Below the pieces are notes generated by a model. It was not told the origin of the DNA and did no database searches. It saw only the letters and a program-made list of their open reading frames with translations. Shown piece by piece: positions 32,336-42,849 of a DNA stretch of 64,000 nucleotides (positions are counted from its first letter, which is position 1; the number at the start of each line of letters is the position of its first letter). Where the stretch lies: assembly GCF_003255815.1 (NCBI RefSeq), contig NC_037681.1, positions 65,099,438 through 65,163,437 of the forward strand, written 5' to 3'. A program made the translations under genes and the position numbers. The DNA is from Theropithecus gelada (taxonomy: Eukaryota > Chordata > Mammalia > Primates > Cercopithecidae).

Positions 32336-32520
32336 AGCCAGGCACCGTGGCACATGCCTGTAATCCCAGCACTTTGCTTGGCCGAGGCAGGTGGATCACC
32401 TGAGATCAGGAGTTTAAGACCAGCCTGGCCAACTTGGTGAAATGCTGTTTCTACTAAAGATACAAAAAACGGCACTCTAGCTTGGGTGACAGAGTAAAAC
32501 TTTGTCTTAAATAAATAAAT
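32336..32520 (+). mobile_element. Alu with large internal deletion
   Basis: AGCCAGGCACCGTGGCACAT to CTACTAAAGATACAAAAAAC, then GGCACTCTAGCTTGGGTGAC: roughly 110 bp of the right arm missing. Tail (AATA)n. TSD AAAGTTGCATGTTTTTT (32319-32335) / AAAGTTGCGTATTTTT (32521-32536). Confidence 0.9.
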
Positions 32521-32536
32521 AAAGTTGCGTATTTTT

Positions 32537-32720
32537 AAAAAGTGGCATCTATGATTACAATTATGGTAAATTTAAAAGTATGCATATGGAAAAAGTCAGC
32601 AACAATGAGATAGGGAAGTGTGTAGAAGGTATTAGGGAGCCTGGAGTTGTGTTAAGTTGAATGATTACGAATCCTTTTCCCAACTTTCGTATAATTTTAA
32701 AAATATTTAAATGTATTCAA
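32537..32720 (+). repeat. L1M (L1ME-like), part 2
   Basis: TATGGTAAATTTAAAAGTAT onward; continuation of the L1M 3' UTR after the Alu. The 3' boundary is uncertain. Confidence 0.5.
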
Positions 32721-33272
32721 CTTACAATGAGTTTAAAATCCTCCTGTACTTTTTGCATGTTAATGAAACCATTAGAAGGAAAGAAGAATTTAATGAGCTT
32801 TCTGGGAAAAAAAAATAATTTAGCTCACAGTAGTATTGTAAATCACACCAGATGTTTTTCTGTCATAAAAAAGTCTTGTACTAAGTAGTGGGATTATTCT
32901 AATGTGAAAAAGTGACATTTGAAGAAAGCTTTTTAATACAGTATATGTGCATTATATGATTAATGGTGATGTTTTTGACTGGTGAAGTAATTATTTTAAT
33001 CCTGCCTCATCATTCACTTTAGTTTTGGTTTTGTGGTTGAGATTTTAAAGCTATGTTTATAAAGAAAATAACTCTACCCATAGGCTGGAGAGAAATTGTT
33101 TTACTTTCACCACGGCAAATTATCTCTTCTGACTTTCTAGTTATGACTTAATAGTGTGGATTTAATGGTAGGTGATCAATGTAGTTGATATTATTTTAGC
33201 AATCTCTTTTACTTATGTTCTTATAAAGAGGACTTCGCCTCGCTTCTCGAAGGCAGAGTTTATAAGAACTGT
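32721..33272. other. Unique sequence
   Basis: No recognised repeat or gene. Confidence 0.45.
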
Positions 33273-33287
33273 AAAAACATGATCATT

Positions 33288-33588
33288 GCCGGGCGCGGTG
33301 GCTCAAGCCTGTAATCCCAGCACTTTGGGAGGCCGAGGCGGGTGGATCACGAGGTCAGGAGATCGAGACCATCCTGGCTAACATGGTGAAACCCCGTCTC
33401 TACTAAAAATACAAAAAACTAGCCGGGCGTGGTGGCGGGCGCCTGTAGTCCCAGCTACTCGGAGGCTGAGGCGGGAGAATGGCGTGAACCCGGGAGGCGG
33501 AGCTTGCAGTGAGCCGAGATCGCGCCACTGCACTCCAGCCTGGGCGACACAGCGAGACTCTGTCTCAAAAAAAAAAAAAAAAAAAAAA
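33288..33588 (+). mobile_element. AluY, Old World monkey type
   Basis: GCCGGGCGCGGTGGCTCAAG, AATACAAAAAACTAGCCGGG; keeps GATCGCGCC rather than GATCCGGCC, and has lost one G in ACTCGGAGGCTG. Exact 15-bp TSD AAAAACATGATCATT at 33273-33287 and 33589-33603. The richest CpG content of the window's Alus; a recent insertion. Confidence 0.95.
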
Positions 33589-33603
33589 AAAAACATGATC
33601 ATT

Positions 33604-34089
33604 AGCCCTGTTCCTTGTTCCTGGTGGGGCACCCCTAGGATGTTCCCTAGGCTTGCTGAACTGCTCAGCATCCCCAAGGGAACACAGGTGCTGACTCTCT
33701 TCGGGGGTGTGAGAAGTAACCAGGGATGACAACCCCTCTGGGCTCTCCACTGGTAAGGCTTGATTATGCCTCTATGGTTGACTAGGCTTTGAATTCACTG
33801 GTCTGAATTTACTATCTGAATATTAAGGTTGGGTGGTAGTGCATCTCACCACCACTGCCTCTCCCTCTCCAAAGCAGCAAGCGCATGCACGCACGTGCAT
33901 ACAGACACACGCTCTTGCACACAGGTTTAATGTGAAACAATCAACATATCCTTTAAGAGAAAAGGCGGTGTCTAGTGAGAGGACTGTGGGAGTGGGAGTG
34001 ATGATGGAAAGGAGTTAATCCGTGTCTCCAAAATAAAGGCTAGACAATGAGAAGCCCTGCAAAGCAGTCCTGGACAATTGACATCTACT
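33604..34089. other. Unique sequence
   Basis: Single-copy DNA. 33880-33930 is an alternating purine-pyrimidine stretch (GCGCATGCACGCACGTGCAT). No gene recognised. Confidence 0.45.
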
Positions 34090-34545
34090 GACTCCCTAGT
34101 GAAATGCAGCCTGCCCTCAGTTATTCACAGACTGATCATCTAAAGTGTGGATTATCCAGGCCATATGCTTCTCCTCCTTTGCCATCTGGCCAGTTGCCTG
34201 CTTCCCTTCTTATTAACATGGAAAATAGTCAAAATACCTCAGTCCATTTCTGCCAAACCTTTTCTATTACCTCTATCAGCCCTCCCTTTAAGCTTATTCT
34301 GTGCACATCCTGGTCAAATCTGGTCACTTGGCATATTCTGATTCCTCCCAGGACACACTGGTTAGTTTCTAACATACAGTCTTGAGCTTGTTGATCCTGG
34401 CTTCATAAGAGTCTTTTTTTTTTATTATTTATCACTTCACTAGCTAGTGAGCTCCTTTAAAGCAAGGGACATCTCCTCTGCTTTTAGTATCCTCTTCAAC
34501 TGGCCCAGAGAGCTCCTCTTCACAAGGCAGGTATGGGACAAGTGT
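34090..34545 (+). repeat. L2 LINE 3' end (diverged)
   Basis: AGCTAGTGAGCTCCTTTAAA and GCAAGGGACATCTCCTCTGC correspond to the L2 3' terminal segment in sense; upstream pyrimidine-rich sequence is compatible with L2 but weaker. Confidence 0.55.
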
Positions 34546-34639
34546 TGGCTGAGTACTATTCATTGTCATTTCAAACAGATACGGAATGAGAAAGTCACAA
34601 CAGAGAGGAGCAGTAAGCTGAAGTGCCATTTGCTGTAAA

Positions 34640-34805
34640 AATCAACCAAAAGAGAATCGCAGACTTTTAGAATTGGAAGGAACATTAGATATAGTTTTAT
34701 CTCGTTGGAGTAAAGTAACTTGTCCTTGGTCACCCAGAGCATTTGTAGCAGAGCTAGGACTAGACTTCACCTCTTTAGAGCGCATTTCTCTTATACTACA
34801 GCCAT
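34640..34805 (-). repeat. Old mammalian SINE-like segment
   Basis: CGCAGACTTTTAGAATTGG, AACTTGTCCTTGGTCACCCA and GTAGCAGAGCTAGGACTAGA resemble an ancient SINE/LINE-tail family with a reversed MIR-like core. Family not settled; orientation is my best guess. Confidence 0.5.
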
Positions 34806-35029
34806 CCAAGGATTATACAGAAATGGAGTTATGCAGAAGGTATGCAGAAAAGGAGTGGCTTAGGTTAGGTTCCCAGGAGGAGGAGTCTATATTAGTGACT
34901 GGTGACTAACCAAGATTAATGAAAAATTGTATCCCCCTTTTAAGTAAATTAATCTTTTGGGATTATAGATATGATAGCAATAATTTGGAGTTATTTTTAT
35001 TCATTTTAATGACTGATCTAAAACAAGAA

Positions 35030-35110
35030 TTGAAAAGATCTCATGGAGTGCCTAGAACAAAACTGACACGTAGTAGGCATCAGTTAATATTTGTTGAGTG
35101 AAAGGATGAA
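35030..35110 (+). repeat. L2/MIR-like 3' terminus
   Basis: GGAGTGCCTAGAACAAAACT, GTAGGCATCAGTTAATATTT and GTTGAGTGAAAGGATG match the shared L2/MIR 3' tail. Confidence 0.6.
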
Positions 35111-35540
35111 ACCAGAACTGTCACATTTTAGCCTAAAGACTAGGAGTATTGTTCAGTTCCAGTATAATCAAACCCATTTATGAAAACCATTAGAGTCTTT
35201 CTTTGAATGAAAAATTTCTTAGTTTGCCGTGTATTTTAATTGACTCTGGATAAATAATTCAGCCATTAATTACAATGAACTTATAAATACCTGTTTGTGG
35301 ATGCTGTAAATTACCAGAGAAAGCTAGTGCCCTGTCACTTACCAATGAAATGTCCATTGAACATTTTATGATCTTAGCCTGAACATTTCAAATAGGATTC
35401 ATGTAAATTTCCAAGGCGAATCTCAAACATCAGATAACATTTCCAATTCCGGTTGTGGGGGAATGTAATTCTATGTAACTTACATAGAATTTAGGTTTAG
35501 AATTCTGTAATTCATGAACCTTTACATGAAGGCAAAATTG
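35111..35540. other. Unique sequence
   Basis: AT-rich; nothing recognised. A short inverted repeat around ATTCTATGTAACTTACATAGAAT (23 nt, 35469-35491, 11-bp arms) lies here, described as a finding. Confidence 0.45.
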
Positions 35541-35749
35541 AATTCTATATTTTCTTTAAGTTTTTTACATTACTCAAATAATACATATTCATGGTTGCGA
35601 AAAATTAGAAAATATAGGTAATCGTAAAGAAGAAAAAAACCACTCTTAATCCTAGGAGCCAAAGATTAACTGTTAAGAATTAGTTGTGTAAACTTCAGAC
35701 CTTTTTCTACGCATATTCATGGGGTCATATGCTACACACCATTTTTAGT
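35541..35749 (-). repeat. L1M 3' region, antisense, part 1
   Basis: AATAATACATATTCATGGTT, AACTGTTAAGAATTAGTTGT and CAGACCTTTTTCTACGCATA follow an old L1 3' part in reverse. Confidence 0.72.
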
Positions 35750-36048
35750 TTTTGGTTTTTTGTGAAACAGAGTCTCGCTGTGTCAGCCAGGCTGGAGTAC
35801 ATTGGCACTCTCTCGGCTCACTGCAACCTCCACCTCCTGGGTTCAAGCAACTCTCGTGTCTCGACCTCCCGAGTAGCTGGGACTACAGATGTGCGCCACC
35901 ACGCCTGGCAAATTTTTTGCAATTTTTGGTAGAAACGGGGTTTCGCCATGTTGGCCAGACTGGTCTCGAACTCCTGGCCTCGACTGATCCGCCTGCTTCG
36001 GCCTCCCAAAGTGTTGTGATTACAGGTGTGAGCCACTGTGCCCGGCCT
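35750..36048 (-). mobile_element. AluS-like, antisense
   Basis: CAGAGTCTCGCTGTGTCAGC to GAGCCACTGTGCCCGGCC. Flanked by CGCCATTTTA-like repeats. The 110-codon ORF at 35752-36084 and its antisense partners are Alu translations. Confidence 0.93.
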
Positions 36049-36330
36049 ACGCGCCATTTTAAAATGACTTTTTTCATGTCTTAGGAATATTTCTCAGTGT
36101 CAGTAAATATTTCTAGAAACCATTCGTAATGGTTGCAGAGTATCCTGTTACGTACATGTACCATAATTTGTCTAACCCCTTGCTTTTGGATATTTAGGTT
36201 ATTTTCCATTTTTTGCTATTATAAATGCTGCTGTGATGAACTTTCTTATTATACATCTTGACTCACGTGTTGAGTGATATTCTTAGAATGCATTCTGAAG
36301 AGTACAATTGCTGAATTTAAAATATACCCA
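36049..36330 (-). repeat. L1M 3' region, antisense, part 2
   Basis: GTACATGTACCATAATTTGT, TTTTGCTATTATAAATGCTG and AGAGTACAATTGCTGAATTT resume the reversed L1 after the Alu. Confidence 0.78.
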
Positions 36331-39300
36331 GTATTAAGAGTGGAAAATAGGAATTTTTAGGTGTCAAAGAGATCACTTTCATGTAGACTTTGAAATGCAG
36401 GCTTTTAGAGACTTAGTACTTAATTTTGGCTCTTCATGGCAATAATAAACACATTTTTATTATGCATTAATACAATTGTATTTAATAAATGATAAGCTCC
36501 CAAATGCATTGTTTTAGATGGTTTTTAAACATTTAAATGCTTTAAATGGTGGTATTCTTCTAGTAATAATAATGATAAATTATGCTGATCAGTTTCCTCA
36601 TTATTTTCAAAGCCTGGGTGCTTTGTTTGGCTAGTTGACATGAGGCAGTTTCTTGCTGGAGGCAAAATGTCATTGGACCATGCACTAATCTCCCTTCCCC
36701 CTCCCCATTTTACTCATTTCTAGGCTGATTATATAAACAATGTGTTGTCCTTTTAATTAAGTGAAAGTGACTCATTACAGGTGCTTTTCAACTATCTGAA
36801 CTTATCTCCTAAATAGGCCTTGCATTATCTATACCCAAATGAGAATATGGGTATTCAGGCAAGGCCACTCTAGAAGAGCATTTAAAGCAAGGAACAGAGA
36901 GTCTTCTCCAGTTTTGCAACGCAATAGGATGTAAGAGCAGGGCTACCCAATTAGGAAAGGAGACAGGGTAGGCGGGGAATGAGGCCATGCTTACCGAGCT
37001 TGTTCAACTGGATGACGTTATGGTTTTCATGATAAAGTCTGCAATAACCTTTATCTTTTTATATTCAATTTAATGGCCTTGGAATCTGGAGAAGCCAGTA
37101 GGACCTCATTTACCATGTAGCAAACATCAGCCTCTTCTGGTACAATATTTTGTGCTAACTAAAAGAGACATGAAATTAAAAATGGGTCAGAAGGCTTTCC
37201 ATTCCAGTTTTGTTGATTTAAGTGGGGCAGTGGGGAGGGTAGGCAAAACATTAGTTTCTTTTAAGTGATATTATGGAGAAAATAATCTATTAATAAGTAA
37301 AAAGAGATTGCAGCACTATGAGAAGAGTAAAGATTATGTTTTGTGAAAAGAGCTCTTTCTGAAGCATCGGAGAAGCATAATTCCCCAAATAATTTCAAGT
37401 TATCTACAAGTAGTTTTTGCTTGAAGAAAGTAAGGGAATGTTATTTATTGGTAATATTTTAATTGTCTTTATGTAAGGCTGTGATGGAAGAGGTGAATGT
37501 GTGTTTTACCAAATCATTTCTTCATTCATAAGACAGTACATTTAAATCCTCTGAGAAACTTTTCTCAAAAGGAATTATATTTTTCTTTTAAAAAAAAAAA
37601 AGATGAACAAAAATGATGGTACTTCTGAAAGTATGTTTAGAAGGCCCTGGCTTCGCAATAAGAGTGGATAAGGAATGTAAACTCAGGTACATTACAGCTT
37701 TTCTCAAAAAGAATTTAATTATAAGAGTGTGGATAATAAATGTAAATTCTGGGCCATGGCTGCATGACTGCAATGAAGCACATTATATAAATACAAATAG
37801 CTGTTGACATTCGAGGTGAGTTATTTCTCCCTTCTCCATTCCACTATGACAGTCGCTCTGTTTCACTGAGCATGCTGAAACCCATTGTGCCCTCTAATTA
37901 TGACACTAAAGGCCTCTGGAAAAGGTCTCCCCACCCCACCTTTTTTTAATTGGTCACTAACAAATCCCTCATTATTACTCCCAAAATAAGAAAAAAAAAA
38001 CTTATGGCAAGAGTCAGATGGGCAGAGATGACCTGACAGAAAAAAAAGTTCCTATTTTAAATGAGGTAGCACACTTAAACTTATATTCGAACAATGTGAT
38101 TGCTGTCAAATACACTGGATAAATGTTTTTCTGACACTGCAAGCAGGAAGGTAAGCATCCCCTTATACACCAGGGCCACAAGTGCTCTCAAGAAGCACCT
38201 ACTATCAGAAAGAACCACAAAACTAAAATGATTGATTTTTGACAGGGACATTCTGACATCCAGACTGGGTGACATTAATGTGTTTAACAGGTTGTTTCAA
38301 ATATCCTTCAGATATCTGAGGATACAGGCAGTTGCTAATTTGTTCTAATGTGCTGGTCAGAGTGCAGCCCCACTTGAAATCCAATTTGTGTGAGAGCCAT
38401 ATGAAGGCCATCCTGTGGAGAGGTCAGGACCTCTCGGAGTTGAATTTTGGAAGATTCAGACAACTTCTTCAATTTGAGGTGTTCCTGGTATATTGAAGAA
38501 CTAAAGAAATACCAGAAGAGTGTTGCACAAGTTAATTGATTTTCAGTGTTTACATATGTCAATGTCTAACCTGACTCATTTGGAGAAGGCTTTAAAAGTC
38601 TTAGCACTGAGGATTCCCATGAATATTGTGAACCCAAAGTCCAAAATGACTCTTCCACCCTCCCTATGAAAGGATTGGCAGATCAGAAATTTGGTTACGT
38701 GTACCATCAAGATATTTCTGGCCAAGGTCATGCCTTCCATACTTTATGGTATGTAAGTTTGGAATTAAACTAAGTCTTTAAGTTCACGAATAGATGAACA
38801 TGGAGCTTTTTTCTGAACAACTATGTCCTGACTACAAGTGTTCCTGAGGCCACTTCTGAAAGCAGCTTACCACTTCACTAAAACAGCAAAAGCAAGGCAG
38901 TTCTGTTTTTCAAACTACATCTTTGCCAGGTATATGCTTACTACTTTGTAGATTTTTAGGACAAAAAAAAAAAACTTCTTTTGGTAACAGAATAACTGAC
39001 AATGATGGATTCTCAAGCATTTCTGCTAACCAAAGAAGGAAAATGAGATTGTACCCCTTTAGAGTTGGAGTCCAAAATAGTATGGCATACTCAACATTTA
39101 TCTAACATCTTAGGTGTTCGTTTTAAAATTCATATAAATGTCTCATTTTCCTCCATACTCTGTTTTTATAGAAAATAATGGTGTCTCTCTCTCCTCAAAT
39201 TATTTTTCACACAGATTTACTGTCCTGAATTTTCCAGAAATGTAGATACTTTTAAATCAAAGGAAGATGGTATTTTGTTTTGTTCAGAACTTTTCTATTC

Positions 39301-39755
39301 CAGAAAATCACGTCAATTGACAGCAAAGCCATTTGTGGTCACTGAGCCTCCTGTGTAAAGCACCGATGTCATTCTGTAGTTGTCATCACTGTATTCAGAG
39401 TGATTCTACATATAGGAGTGAGCATGCAACTACTTCCATGTCTTCTAGTGCTGCTGAGAATTTGTATATTAAGATACACATTATTTATTATCAATTACTT
39501 TCCTGAACAATGTTTGTTTAGGGCACTAAAAATATCTTTGTAGGTAGTTGATATTACTTATGAATTTTATTTCAGGACAGCAAAGAAAAATACGAGATAG
39601 TTGTTATGAAAAGGGGGCACGGGGTGTGCTAGAGTGGCTCACCACCGCCCTACGGAGTGGGCTAGTTGGCTGTAGAGTAGAGCTGACTCTTTGCACAGTT
39701 GCATGTTGACCCTCTGAAGAAGTTTTTTACAAAAATATGATGTCATGTGAAGACC
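36331..39755. other. Unique sequence, 3.4 kb
   Basis: No interspersed repeat recognised. 36660-37080 and 37800-38760 look like ordinary single-copy DNA. In one + frame from about 38100 to 38760 the sequence stays mostly open, with few stops, and could be a decayed coding remnant, but I do not recognise a protein. ORFs up to 75 codons occur on both strands at 38081-38562. Confidence 0.45.
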
Positions 39756-39915
39756 TTGACAGAATTAGCAAAGCGGTTGAGATGCATACTCTGGAGTCAG
39801 ACAGACTCCAGTTCACATCTTGGCTTTTATACTTACAGCTGTATGACCATAGACAATCTATTTACCCTCTGGCAGACCCCATTTCCTCAATTATAAGATA
39901 AGATAACTTGTGAAA
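39756..39915 (+). repeat. MIR SINE
   Basis: TACTCTGGAGTCAGACAGAC, TCTTGGCTTTTATACTTACA, CCATTTCCTCAATTATAAGA: MIR 5' and core, 3' end missing. Confidence 0.8.
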
Positions 39916-40285
39916 TGCCTTCCAGAAGGTTACTATTGCATTTATTCTCGTCACCACTCTTAATGAAGAGAGTCTTGTAACAGGTAACTCTAATTGTCTT
40001 CAGAGTTCAGGTCCCCAAGAATTATGCCTTCTAAAAGCTAGTCTATTTCCTTCCAGTGGGAGCCATTTCATTCATGCTGCTCTACTCTTCACTTGGACTG
40101 CTAGCAAACATGGAGCTAAGTACTGAAGCTTAATTGCTGTGGCTTTCCTCAAGTAGGGTTTCAATACTGTAGTTTGCCCTCACTCCATTCCCTCCTCCAT
40201 TTCCCCCTTACTACTAAATTTTGGTCTTTCATCCCATGTTGTTAGCTGTTGGTCCTGGTGATTCTGTGGTTTTATTATAAAACCA

Positions 40286-40290
<5 letters not shown>
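39916..40290. other. Unique sequence
   Basis: Nothing recognised. Confidence 0.4.

Positions 40291-40335
<45 letters not shown>
40291..40335. repeat. (GT)n microsatellite
   Basis: About 22 uninterrupted GT units, preceded by ACCACTTTT. Long enough to be polymorphic and to form Z-DNA under negative supercoiling. Confidence 0.98.
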
Positions 40336-40339
<4 letters not shown>

Positions 40340-40381
40340 TGGTCAAATGATTATCTCAAATCATTTAGAAAACGTAGGTGA

Positions 40382-40670
40382 GGCTGAGCGTAGTGGCTCA
40401 CACCTGTAATCCCAACATTTTCAAGGCCAAGGCAGGAGGATTGCTTGAGTCCAGGAGTTCAAGATCGGCTGGGGCAAGATAGTAAGACCTTATCTCTACA
40501 AAATAAAAAAATAAAAGAATTAGCCGGGTTTGGTGGCTACACACCTGTAAGCCCAGCTACTTGGGAGGCTGAAGTGGAAGGATAGCTTGAGCCCAGGAGG
40601 TTGAGGCAACAGTGAGCCATGATTATAACACTCCAGCATGGGCAACAGAACAAGACCCAGTTTCAAGAAA
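40382..40670 (+). mobile_element. AluJ-like, sense
   Basis: GGCTGAGCGTAGTGGCTCAC, TTGCTTGAGTCCAGGAGTTC, TAGCTTGAGCCCAGGAGG, ACAACAAGACCCAGTTTC-like end: AluJ-grade bases and high divergence. Confidence 0.9.
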
Positions 40671-40683
40671 GAAAAAGTAGTGG

Positions 40684-40818
40684 AGGGCAGAGTTCAGTGG
40701 GTCATGCCTATAATCCCAGCACTTTGGGAGGCTGAGGTGGGAGGATCCTCTGAGCCCAGGAGTTCGAGACCAACCTGGGCAACATAAGGAAACCCCATCT
40801 CTACAAAAAAAAAAAAAA
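40684..40818 (+). mobile_element. Alu left monomer (FLAM-like)
   Basis: GGGCAGAGTTCAGTGGGTCA to AAACCCCATCTCTACAAAAA followed directly by an A tail, with no right arm. A free left monomer or a tail-truncated Alu, in tandem with the AluJ at 40382. Confidence 0.85.
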
Positions 40819-41122
40819 AAGAACAATTAGATGGAAATTAAATAAGTAAAATAAGAAAGAATAAAGCTCCATTCTCTTTGTGGTACTTTATAGTATTTAT
40901 TTCTGTAGGTGGCAAAGTTACTTTTTTCCCTTAATTTATACTATCTGTTCATGGTAGTATTAGATCTTTACTGTATCACTTACTTAGGGAAATATGACAA
41001 TAACACTAAGATGATATTTTACCTAAAATACTCATCTATAGAGTTATTTCAACATAAATTATTTATTTCTATTTTCTAGCAAAAATCTGAAGAATAGCAC
41101 ACATTGCTGTCTCTCATCCTAT
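40819..41122. other. Unique AT-rich sequence
   Basis: Nothing recognised. Confidence 0.4.
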
Positions 41123-41132
41123 TATTATAGAA

Positions 41133-41653
41133 CGGTAATTCTCAAGCTTTTTGATCCCTGGACACCTCTTTGCACTTTTAAAAAGTGCAAAGACCCAAAA
41201 AACTTTTGTTTATATGAGTTATAGCTATCAATATATATTGTATTAGAAATTAAAACCGAGAATTTTAAAAATACTTACAAACTCATTCAAAATAACATTA
41301 AACTCATTAGATGTTAACATAAATAACATATTTTTATGAAAAGTAATTATATTTTCCAAAACAACAATAAAGGGAAGACATTCTTACAGAAGAGAGTCAT
41401 TATTTTTACAAGCCTCTTTAATGTCTGTCTCAGTGGAAGACAGCTGGACTGTCATACCTGCTTCTGCATTTAGTCTGTTGCCATAACATATGTTATGTGA
41501 CCTCATGTGAGAATGAGAGTGAAAAAGGCATATATGTATTATTATTATTATTGTTGTTATTAATATGGTTAACATAGCTTGGACCTTATAGGTCTCCTGG
41601 AAGTGTCAAGGGGATGGTCTAGGGTCTGGACTACACTTTGAGAACTGCTGCTG
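41133..41653. mobile_element. hAT-Charlie non-autonomous DNA transposon (MER1 group)
   Basis: Left end CGGTAATTCTCAAGC and right end TTTGAGAACTGCTG carry the TTCTCAAA/TTTGAGAA termini of Charlie elements. Internal landmarks TTTTGTTTATATGAGTTATA, AACATAAATAACATATTTTT and TCTTTAATGTCTGTCTCAGT are in order. It is flanked by the direct repeat TATTATAGAA (41123-41132 and 41654-41663), which contains the 8-bp hAT duplication. No transposase frame. Holds a 27-bp palindrome at 41167-41193. Confidence 0.82.
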
Positions 41654-41865
41654 TATTATAGAAGATAGCCAATACATATTGCAACATAAGAAATGGAAAT
41701 AATATCTTGCTCACATTTTTAATTTTTAGTGGTTTCAATGAGCTACTAAGTTTTAAAAAATATGCCTCTTAATCCTTCTTCCAAAGTCTGTAGAAACATT
41801 AAGGTCGAACTATGGTTGACAGGAATGTTTAGATTTTTTCCTTGAAGATCTGGCCAATATATTTT

Positions 41866-42176
41866 AGTTTTGTTTGTCTGTTTGTTTGTTTGGAGACAGG
41901 GTCTCACGCTGATGTCTAGGCTGGAGTACAGTGGCACAATCATGGCTCACTGCAGACTCAGCTCTCCAGGCTCAGGTGATCCTCTCACCTCAGCTTCCTG
42001 AGCAGCTGGAACCATGGGCATACACTAGCATGCCTGGCAAATGTTATGTATATTTTGTAGAGACAGGGTCTCACTATGTTGCCCAGGCTGGTCTCGAACT
42101 CCTGGTTTCAAGTGATCCTCCCATCTTGGCCTCCCAAAGTGCTGGGATTACAGGCATGAGCCACCACACCTGGCCA
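41866..42176 (-). mobile_element. AluJ-like, antisense
   Basis: GAGACAGGGTCTCACGCTGA to GAGCCACCACACCTGGCC. TSD GGCCAATATATTTT (41852-41865) / GGCCAGTGTATTTT (42177-42190). (GTTT)n tail complement at 41870-41891. Confidence 0.93.
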
Positions 42177-42190
42177 GGCCAGTGTATTTT

Positions 42191-42583
42191 GAAAGGTACT
42201 AGCAATATATGGCATCAATGTTATGTTTTTGGGAATAGTTTTTTTAAAAATATATGTATTGAACAGGGATAATCCTTTTACTTGTGGTATATAAGAAAAC
42301 GTAGCTTTTTTACCCTTCCAATCTATAGTGGTAAAGCTAGCTTTATTAAACCATTATTTTTATTTGTGTGTGTTGCTTGTTATATCATCTTTATACCATT
42401 CAATAATGAGAGTAGAACAAATTGATTTCTTATTCCTGCCGTGAGATGGTTCACAATGAAAGGTAGATGGCTTACCTAATTTACAGAGTGGCATTAGGTT
42501 CAGAATGAGTTAGTACAGAAGAATAACACATTTTATTTTGCTCTATTTTATTTTTCTTTATTTAGGTAATAACAATAATGGTT
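42191..42583. other. Unique sequence
   Basis: Nothing recognised. Confidence 0.4.
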
Positions 42584-42597
42584 GTGAGCAGCCTTTA

Positions 42598-42835
42598 TTT
42601 ATTTATTTATTTATTTTTGAGATGGAATCTCACTCACCCGCTGAGGCTGGAGTGCAGTGGCGTGATCTCAGCTCACTGCTACCACCGTGTCCCGGGTTCA
42701 CGTGATTCTCCCATCTCAGCCTCCCTAGCAGCTGGGATTACAGGCACTCGTCATTATGCCCGGCTAATTTTTGTATTTTGTTAGAGACAGGGTTTCACCA
42801 TGTTGACTGGGCTGGTCTTGAACTCCTGACCTCAG
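42598..42835 (-). mobile_element. 5'-truncated Alu, antisense
   Basis: (TTTA)n then GAGATGGAATCTCACTCACC to CTGACCTCAG, where it stops: the first ~60 nt of the Alu (left-arm start) are absent. Exact 14-bp TSD GTGAGCAGCCTTTA at 42584-42597 and 42836-42849 shows truncation happened at insertion. Confidence 0.93.
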
Positions 42836-42849
42836 GTGAGCAGCCTTTA

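Noticed and set aside
35752..36084. 110-codon ORF (and similar at 4433, 5427, 6578, 26452, 33378, 41931, 42578, 46368)
   Set aside because: These are translations of antisense Alu sequence, recognisable by peptides such as VTQAGVQW and SRVAGTTGA. No protein function follows.
39600..39700. GGGGGCACGGGGTGTGC with GAGTGGCTCACCACC considered as an Alu remnant
   Set aside because: Only about 10 bases resemble Alu, and no further Alu order follows.
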